Source of the DNA: Nocardia farcinica
GTDB taxonomy: Bacteria > Actinomycetota > Actinomycetes > Mycobacteriales > Mycobacteriaceae
DNA: 64,000 nucleotides
NCBI RefSeq assembly: GCF_001182745.1
Contig: NZ_LN868938.1
Location: forward strand, 2,232,001 to 2,296,000
Direction of reading: 5' to 3'
Numbering within the stretch: position 1 is the first letter of the stretch; each line of letters begins with the position of its first letter. Below the pieces are notes generated by a model, which had not been told where the DNA came from, made no database searches, and saw nothing but the letters and a program-made list of their open reading frames with translations. This document shows, in pieces, positions 58,248-64,000 of the stretch. Both the position numbers and the translations under genes were made by a program.

Positions 58248-59413
58248 CACGACGGCGCCGCGGCGGTCCGCACGCCGCGCGCCCGGTCCAGATAGCGCTG
58301 CACGAACGGCAGCACCTGCTGCTCGATGACGGTGTTGTAGGCCACCGGCGCCTGCCGCGGGTTGGCGTGGCCGATCTCGCGCGGCAGCACCACCAGCAGG
58401 CTGCCGTCCACCCCGCCGACCCGCTCGACCAGCACCCGGTGGGAGTACTCGACGTCGACCACCCGGTCGCGGGCGGCGTCGCGGGGACGGATGAACACGA
58501 TCGCCGGACGCGGTTTGCCCTCGGCCGGCCGCGCCAGAGCCCGCAGGTTGTCGATCGCGCCGCCACCGACGATCGCCAGGAACTGCGATTCGATCAACCC
58601 GTTGCTGGCGGCGTTGTGCGAGAGCACCTTCTCGGTGGTCACCTCGGTCAGCACCGCACGCAGCGCGGCGAGCCGGATGCCGGGCACCGGCCGGCCGGCC
58701 GGATCGAGGAAGCGGTCCCGGCGGGCATAGGTTTCCACCGCCATGCGCAGCGTGCGGCTCTCCCGCGCACCGGGCAGCCAGCCCATCCAGCGCAGCATGT
58801 CCTCGCCGCGGCCACGGCTCTCCGGCCGCACCGCGCCGAGGTCCATCGGGGTGCAGTCCAGCAGCACTCCGGCCAGCCTGCGGTCGCTGCCGCGATGGAT
58901 GTGCTCGCCCACCTCCAGCGCGATCACCCCGCCCATGCTGTGCCCGACGAGCACGAGGTTGCGCACCCCGGACATCTGCGCGGCGCGCACCACCAGATCC
59001 GCGATCACCTTGCTGTCGATGCCCTGGTTGTCGTATCTGATCGCCCACACCACCCCGAGGCGGCGCAGCGCGGGCAGGGCGGCCGCGGTGTCGGTGGCGT
59101 TGAGCCCGCCCAGACCGACCATGTCCACCACCGCGGTGTCCCAGTTCCGGTCGTCCACCGGAGTGGCGACCGGAAGCAGCGCGGGTTCGGTGCGTGCGAG
59201 CCTGGCCCGCTCCGGCGCCACGTCGTGCACCCAGTACTGCACGAACAGGGTGAGCAGGAGTGTCAGTAAGGCGGCGACCCGCACCAGCGCCAGCCTGGTG
59301 CGGCGCAGTCTCGTCCAGCGATGCCCGAGGCGGGTCTCCCGCAACCGAGCCCTGCGCCGTTCGTCGTCCCAGTCGGCGACCGTCGACGGGTGCCGCTCGT
59401 CCCACAGCGACAT
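58247..59413 (-). CDS. Membrane-anchored alpha/beta hydrolase
   Basis: A 388-residue protein with one membrane span at about 47-65 (LVRVAALLTLLLTLFVQYW) and an extracytoplasmic hydrolase domain. The nucleophile elbow is LVLVGHSMGGVIALEVG. Asp and His candidates lie in the downstream VVDVEYSHRVLVERVGG region. It is probably a lipase or esterase of the envelope. The ATG at 59413 is chosen because the upstream residues overlap the divergent riboswitch region and look non-coding. Confidence 0.85.
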   Translation of the reverse strand: MSLWDERHPSTVADWDDERRRARLRETRLGHRWTRLRRTRLALVRVAALLTLLLTLFVQYWVHDVAPERARLARTEPALLPVATPVDDRNWDTAVVDMVGLGGLNATDTAAALPALRRLGVVWAIRYDNQGIDSKVIADLVVRAAQMSGVRNLVLVGHSMGGVIALEVGEHIHRGSDRRLAGVLLDCTPMDLGAVRPESRGRGEDMLRWMGWLPGARESRTLRMAVETYARRDRFLDPAGRPVPGIRLAALRAVLTEVTTEKVLSHNAASNGLIESQFLAIVGGGAIDNLRALARPAEGKPRPAIVFIRPRDAARDRVVDVEYSHRVLVERVGGVDGSLLVVLPREIGHANPRQAPVAYNTVIEQQVLPFVQRYLDRARGVRTAAAPS

Positions 59414-59484
59414 CACTCCACGGTAACGACGGACGCCGGAGCCTGCCACGTGCCGACCCGACCACCCGCCGCGAGCAGACCGGG

Positions 59485-59590
59485 CGGTAGAGTACTGCCC
59501 GTCAACCCCCGGCGGGTGCGGGAATCCGGTGAGAATCCGGAACGGTCGCGCCACTGTGATCGCCTTCGGCGAGAGTCAGACCTCCCCCAC
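59485..59590 (+). ncRNA. Cobalamin riboswitch
   Basis: The core is unmistakable: GGGAATCCGGTGAGAATCCG (about 59520-59539), ACGGTCGC, the B12-box GCCACTG (59550-59556), a CGCCTTCGGCG hairpin and GAGAGTCAGACC. It ends about 47 bp before the permease gene. Vitamin B12 binding should lower expression of the importer that follows. A C-rich stretch CTCCCCCAC at the end could pair with the GTGGAG ribosome-binding region; that is inference. Outer borders are approximate. Confidence 0.95.
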
Positions 59591-59636
59591 CGGGTCGCTT
59601 CTGGAAAGGCCGCGACTTGCCTGTGGAGTATCGCCG

Positions 59637-60668
59637 ATGATCCGCGTCCGGACATCGATCACCCTCGGCGTGCTGAGCGTCGCCGTATGCGTCGCCATGG
59701 TGTTCGCCACCGGTCTCGGCGCCGAGACACTGCCCGTCGGATCGGTCTGGCACGTGCTGCGGGACCGGATCACCGGCACCGCGCCCGCCGATCTCGGTCT
59801 CGACACCATCGTCTGGCAGCTGCGGGTGCCGCGTACCGTGCTCGCCGCGATCGTCGGCGCCGGGCTGGCGCTGGCCGGGGCCGCGATGCAGACCCTGGTG
59901 CGCAATCCGCTGGCCGATCCCTTCCTGCTCGGCGTCTCCTCCGGTGCCGGTGTCGGCGCGGCCGCGGTGATCACCTCGGGGTTCTTCGCCGGCGCGGGCG
60001 TCTGGGCGTTGTCCGGCGGTGCGTTGGCCGGCGCGTTCCTGGCCGCGACGCTGGTGTTCCTCATCGCCTCCGCCCAGGGCGGCCTCACCCCGCTGCGGCT
60101 GGTGCTCACCGGCACCGTGCTCGGTTCGGCGTTCGCCGCGTTCAGCAGTTTCCTGGTGTTCCGCAGCGCCGATCCGGCGGCGGCGCAATCGGTGCTGTTC
60201 TGGCTGCTCGGCAGCCTGGCCGGCGCCGACTGGACCCGGATCGCGCTGCCGCTGACGGTCGTGGTGCTGGCAGGTGTGGCGCTGTTGGCGGCCGCGGGCT
60301 GGCTGGACGCGCTGCTCGTCGGCGCCGACACCGCGGCCTCGGTCGGCGTTCCGGTGCGGCAGCTGCGCATCGCGCTGTTCGTGCTGCTGGCGGTGCTGGT
60401 CGGGGTGCTGGTCGCGGTGTCCGGCGGGATCGGCTTCGTCGGCCTGGTGGTGCCGCACGCGGCCCGGTTGCTGGTCGGCCCCCGCCACCGCGACCTGTTA
60501 CCGGTCTGCGCGCTCTGCGGCGCGTTGTTCCTCGTCGTGGCCGACGCCGCCACCCGGATCCTGGTGCGCCCCACCGAGATCCCGGTGGGCGTGCTGACCG
60601 GCCTGATCGGCGCCCCCGCCTTCCTGCTGCTGCTGGGCCGCCGCACCTACCGGTTCGGGGAATCATGA
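59637..60668 (+). CDS. btuC: BtuC/FecD-type ABC transporter permease (cobalamin)
   Basis: A 343-residue permease of the FecCD family with about ten spans. Key stretches are RVPRTVLAAIVGAGLALAGAAMQTLVRNPLADP, GVSSGAGVGAAAVI, GGIGFVGLVVPHAARLLVGPRHR and EIPVGVLTGLIGAPAFLLLL (each a region about 20-33 residues long). The cobalamin riboswitch directly upstream makes B12 or a precursor the likely substrate. GGAG lies about 10 bases before the ATG. Its stop overlaps the ATPase start (ATGA). Confidence 0.92.
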   Translation: MIRVRTSITLGVLSVAVCVAMVFATGLGAETLPVGSVWHVLRDRITGTAPADLGLDTIVWQLRVPRTVLAAIVGAGLALAGAAMQTLVRNPLADPFLLGVSSGAGVGAAAVITSGFFAGAGVWALSGGALAGAFLAATLVFLIASAQGGLTPLRLVLTGTVLGSAFAAFSSFLVFRSADPAAAQSVLFWLLGSLAGADWTRIALPLTVVVLAGVALLAAAGWLDALLVGADTAASVGVPVRQLRIALFVLLAVLVGVLVAVSGGIGFVGLVVPHAARLLVGPRHRDLLPVCALCGALFLVVADAATRILVRPTEIPVGVLTGLIGAPAFLLLLGRRTYRFGES

Positions 60669-61357
60669 CCCGCGATACCGCGCCCGGGGGACGTTTGTCG
60701 GTGACCGAGGTGAGCTGCGAGGTGGGACGGCGCCCGGTGCTCACCGGGGTGAGCTTCGAGGTGGCGCCCGGGGAGATGATCGGGGTGGTCGGGCCGAACG
60801 GCAGCGGGAAGACCACGCTGCTGCACGTGCTCGCGGGGGTGCGACGGCCGCGCCGGGGCCGGGTCACGGTGGACGGGCAACCGCTGCACGAACTTCCGGC
60901 GCGGCAGCGCGCCCGGACGGTGGCGCTGGTGGCGCAGGACGAGCGGCCGCCCGCGGATCTGCTCGTCGGCGAGGTGGTCGCGCTCGGGCGCACCCCGTAT
61001 CTGCCGCCCTGGGGCGCGGGATCGCCCGCCGAGCGACAGGTCGTCACCGACGCACTGGCCGCGGTCGACCTCGCGGGTCTCGCCGCCCGCCCCGTGCACA
61101 AGCTCTCCGGGGGTGAGCGCCGGCGCGTCCTGCTGGCCCGGGCACTCGCCCAGGACACGCCCGTCCTGATCCTCGACGAGCCGACCAACCATCTCGACAT
61201 CACCCACCAGCTCGACCTGCTCGCGCTGGCCCGCGGCCTCGGTCGCACGGTGGTCACCGCGCTGCACGACCTCACCCTCGCCGATCGCTACTGCGACCGG
61301 GTCCTAGTGCTGCACGGCGGTACCGCGCACCCCCGGCCGACCCCGCGGTGGCGTTGA
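60665..61357 (+). CDS. btuD: BtuD-type ABC transporter ATPase, frameshifted C-terminus
   Basis: The core ATPase is whole: Walker A GVVGPNGSGKTTLLHVL, the signature LSGGERRRVLLARAL, Walker B VLILDEPTNHLDIT and H-loop TALHDLTLADRYC. After VLHGGT the frame reads AHPRPTPRWR and stops at 61357. The expected ending (ALTPEVLADVFGIRAV, then HLLISPREAKA) is in another frame and stops at 61464, overlapping the next start (ATGA). So a 1- or 2-base indel lies near 61320-61340. The last about 40 residues are lost as read, which may or may not abolish function. Confidence 0.85.
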   Translation: MTRDTAPGGRLSVTEVSCEVGRRPVLTGVSFEVAPGEMIGVVGPNGSGKTTLLHVLAGVRRPRRGRVTVDGQPLHELPARQRARTVALVAQDERPPADLLVGEVVALGRTPYLPPWGAGSPAERQVVTDALAAVDLAGLAARPVHKLSGGERRRVLLARALAQDTPVLILDEPTNHLDITHQLDLLALARGLGRTVVTALHDLTLADRYCDRVLVLHGGTAHPRPTPRWR

Positions 61358-61460
61358 CCCCCGAGGTGCTCGCGGACGTCTTCGGCATCCGCGCCGTGCG
61401 GGTCCCCCACCCCGACACCGGCGCACCCCACCTGTTGATCTCCCCGCGAGAGGCGAAGGC

Positions 61461-62489
61461 ATGAACCGACCCGTCCGGATACTCGCCGCGGCCGCGCTGG
61501 CGGCCACCCTGGCCGCCTGCGGTACCGCGCACCCCACCGCGAGTGACCTCGTGCTCACCAACTGCGGTGCCGAGGCGAGCTTTCCCGCGCCCGCGCACCG
61601 CCTGTTCGTCAACGACAGCAACATGGTCTCGATGCTGCTGGCGCTGGGCGCCCAGGACCAGGTGATCGCGGTGTCGAGTCTGCAACGCGACGCCGACACC
61701 CTGCGCAAGCACTACGGCCCCGCCGCCGTCGACGGGTTGTCCGATGTCGCGCCGCACTCGCCCTCGCGCGAAACCGTGCTGGCCCAGCGCCCCGACGTCA
61801 TGGTCGCCGGCTGGAACTACGGCTACACCGAGGCCGCGAACCTCACCCCCGATTCGCTGCGCAAGGACGGCATCGCCGCCTACATCCTCACCGAGAGCTG
61901 CCGTCAGCGAGCCGGTGAACGCGCCCGCGGGGTGGTCGAACCGTGGACGGCCCTGCGCACCGATCTCACCAATCTCGGCGCCATCACCGGCCGCACCGAG
62001 CGCGCCGCCGACCTCGTCGCCGATCTCGACACCCGCCTGGCCGCCCTGCACGCCGCACCGCAGGCGCCGCGCAAGCCCGCCGTCTTCCTGTTCGACAGCG
62101 GCAGCGACACGATCTTCTCCAGCGGGAAGTTCGGTGCGCCGCAAGCCATCCTGGATTCGGCGGGCGCACGCAACATCCTCGACGACGTCGCCGACACGTG
62201 GACGAAGGTCTCCTGGGAACGCCTCGCCTCCGCCGACCCCGACGCGATCATGTTCGTCGATTACCCCGGCCAGACCTTCGAGCAGAAGGTCGAGCTGCTG
62301 CGCGGCAAGCCCGGCATCAACGAGCTGCGTGCCGTCCGGGAGGGCCGGTTCCTCAACCTGCCGTATGTGCTGTGGACCAGCGGACCGCTGAACATCGACG
62401 CCGCCGAGCAGATCCGCGCCCGGCTGGAGCAGTGGGAGCTGCTGCCCCCTTCCGGGATCCGGCCGCGCGCCGACGACGAAGTGCGCTGA
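61461..62489 (+). CDS. btuF: BtuF-type substrate-binding lipoprotein (cobalamin)
   Basis: A 342-residue type III binding lipoprotein. The lipobox is in LAATLAACGTA (Cys20). Binding-fold stretches: LFVNDSNMVSMLLALGAQDQVIAVSS, LAQRPDVMVAGWNYGYTE, GKFGAPQAILDSAGARNI and WERLASADPDAIMFVDY. The third gene of the riboswitch-led operon. Its ATG overlaps the stop of the frame-restored ATPase. Confidence 0.9.
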   Translation: MNRPVRILAAAALAATLAACGTAHPTASDLVLTNCGAEASFPAPAHRLFVNDSNMVSMLLALGAQDQVIAVSSLQRDADTLRKHYGPAAVDGLSDVAPHSPSRETVLAQRPDVMVAGWNYGYTEAANLTPDSLRKDGIAAYILTESCRQRAGERARGVVEPWTALRTDLTNLGAITGRTERAADLVADLDTRLAALHAAPQAPRKPAVFLFDSGSDTIFSSGKFGAPQAILDSAGARNILDDVADTWTKVSWERLASADPDAIMFVDYPGQTFEQKVELLRGKPGINELRAVREGRFLNLPYVLWTSGPLNIDAAEQIRARLEQWELLPPSGIRPRADDEVR

Positions 62490-62497
62490 GGCGCCGG

Positions 62498-62965
62498 TCA
62501 ATCGAGGGTGCCGCGCTCGGCGAGGGCGGCGAGCTTCGCCAGCGAGATCCGCCAGCCGATCTCGTTGTCGTGCGGGTCCAGTCCGCTGGGCAGCTTGTCG
62601 TGCAGAGCGATCAGGTCGGTGCCGCCGTCGGCCTCGGTGAGGGTGTAGCTGATCGTCATCTCGCCCTGCACATCCGGATCCTCGGTGTCGAACTCGACGA
62701 GCTGCACCACCTGCTCGTTCGGGACCAGCATCAGGAAGCGGCCACGGTAGCTGTCGGTGTGGTCGGTGGTCTTGCCGGTGTCGGTGGGGTCGTCGTAGGT
62801 GAGCGTGATGTGGAAGGCGCCGCCCTCGCGGGCGTCGAATTCGTGCACCCGGCTGGTCATGCCGTCGGGCACCATCCACCGGGCCACCGCCTCGCCGTCG
62901 AGCAGCAGCCGGTAGACCGTCTCCCGAGGTGCGTCGATGTGCTTGCCGATGCGTGTCGCGGTCAT
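62498..62965 (-). CDS. SRPBCC (AHSA1-like) domain protein
   Basis: A 155-residue START-like fold beginning TRIGKHIDAPRETVYRLLLDGEAVARWMVPDGM, about residues 4-36, with the family's GGAFHITLTYDDP strand and the closing GWRISLAKLAALAE helix. Such proteins bind small hydrophobic ligands; the exact role is unknown. It converges on btuF with 8 bp between the stops. No ArsR regulator, a common partner, is adjacent. Confidence 0.85.
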   Translation of the reverse strand: MTATRIGKHIDAPRETVYRLLLDGEAVARWMVPDGMTSRVHEFDAREGGAFHITLTYDDPTDTGKTTDHTDSYRGRFLMLVPNEQVVQLVEFDTEDPDVQGEMTISYTLTEADGGTDLIALHDKLPSGLDPHDNEIGWRISLAKLAALAERGTLD

Positions 62966-63045
62966 GCGACCACGGTAGCCGCCTCGGACCGGTCACTCGG
63001 GTGGAAGAAATGTCGGCCAGGAAACGATGCCGGAAAACACGGAAA

Positions 63046-63064
63046 GCCCCAATCGCGTTGGGGC
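63046..63064 (-). terminator. Second rRNA-operon terminator
   Basis: On the minus strand GCCCCAA-CGCGA-TTGGGGC is followed by TTTCCGTGTTTTCC. A compact GC stem with a U-rich tail, 50 bp beyond the palindrome that follows 5S. Confidence 0.75.
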
Positions 63065-63114
63065 CTTCTGAATGAATAGTCGGTGTCTGGGGGTGTGGGG
63101 TCCGGAAATGCCGA

Positions 63115-63140
63115 TAGGGGACCCACTAGTGGGTCCCCTA
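63115..63140. terminator. Palindromic hairpin after 5S rRNA
   Basis: A perfect 26-bp palindrome, TAGGGGACCCACT and its reverse complement with no loop bases, starts 14 bp beyond the 5S 3' end. Probably the first terminator or a processing site of the rRNA operon. Confidence 0.75.
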
Positions 63141-63153
63141 TCAGGAAAGGATG

Positions 63154-63270
63154 TTCCGGCGGTGTCCTACTCTCCCACACCCTGTCGAGTGCAGTACCAT
63201 CGGCGCTGGCAGGCTTAGCTTCCGGGTTCGGAATGGGACCGGGCGTTTCCCCACCGCTATGACCGCCGTA
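63154..63270 (-). rRNA. rrf: 5S ribosomal RNA
   Basis: On the minus strand it begins TTACGGCGGTCATAGCG, contains the conserved CCCATTCCGAACCCGGAAG and GGTACTGCACT regions and ends GGACACCGCCGGAAC. The two ends pair (ACGGCGGT with ACCGCCG). Length about 117 nt. Ends are accurate to one or two bases. Confidence 0.95.
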
Positions 63271-63390
63271 ACTCTATGAAACTATCCACACCCCCGCACA
63301 CACCCCACACCCTTTCGGTGATGGGGCGGGTGTCAACGGTGGGTTGTGTGTTGTTTCAGATACCGCACAGTGGACGCGTAACATCGTTGT

Positions 63391-64000
<610 letters not shown>

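Overview
The window is high-GC actinobacterial chromosome, most likely Nocardia or a close relative. Gene order is the best clue. Reading the minus strand from right to left gives bioB-bsaP-DUF2567, a NrtR-type regulator, nadABC, hisDCBH-A-impA-F-I, bcpB (plus strand), trpE-(membrane protein)-trpC-trpB-trpA-lgt, pyk-tesB, a PdtaR-like ANTAR regulator and polA. This matches the order I recall for Mycobacterium tuberculosis Rv1589-Rv1629, with insertions. Codon use, many GTG starts, 4-base stop/start overlaps and leaderless-type starts fit the same group.

Layout. Positions 1-5.4 kb hold an ECF42-type sigma factor with a DGPF partner, a PRC-barrel/DUF2382 stress protein, a beta-decarboxylating dehydrogenase, a thioredoxin and a free-standing LeuA regulatory domain. 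The last is preceded by what looks like a complete leucine attenuator: promoter, leaderless 54-codon leader peptide, and competing hairpins with a U-rich tail. Positions 5.9-17 kb hold an amidase, polA, a five-gene Liv-type ABC importer and a PdtaR-like regulator. tRNA-Leu(CAA) follows at 17.1 kb. Positions 17.2-31.3 kb hold small conserved genes, tesB-pyk, lgt, the trp operon, a peroxiredoxin and hisI. Positions 31.3-38.5 kb hold the his operon, which contains a decayed LLM oxidoreductase gene and an inserted membrane protein gene. Positions 38.6-45 kb hold a Ser/Thr kinase, a penicillin-binding lipoprotein, an arylamine N-acetyltransferase, a decayed MFS exporter and an AlkZ/YcaQ-like protein. 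Positions 45.1-52.8 kb are the NAD and biotin block with two divergent regulators and recognisable operators. Positions 52.8-58.2 kb hold an MFS transporter and a sulfonate-type ABC importer with an FMN-dependent monooxygenase. Positions 59.5-62.5 kb are a cobalamin-riboswitch-led BtuCDF-like importer. The right end is the tail of an rRNA operon (23S 3' end, 5S, two terminators) on the minus strand.

How the genes work together. The window is mainly amino-acid and cofactor biosynthesis (Leu regulation, Trp, His, NAD, biotin) plus matching uptake systems (Liv, sulfonate, B12). No trpF is present beside trpC, which fits the actinobacterial PriA being encoded here as hisA. The most unusual sequence features are the Leu attenuator, a 27-bp coding repeat at the livG/livF junction in which one 25-bp unit breaks the reading frame, a frameshift near the end of the B12-type ATPase gene, and operator dyads at the nrtR and bioB promoters. 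I saw no transposases, integrases, phage genes or CRISPR arrays.
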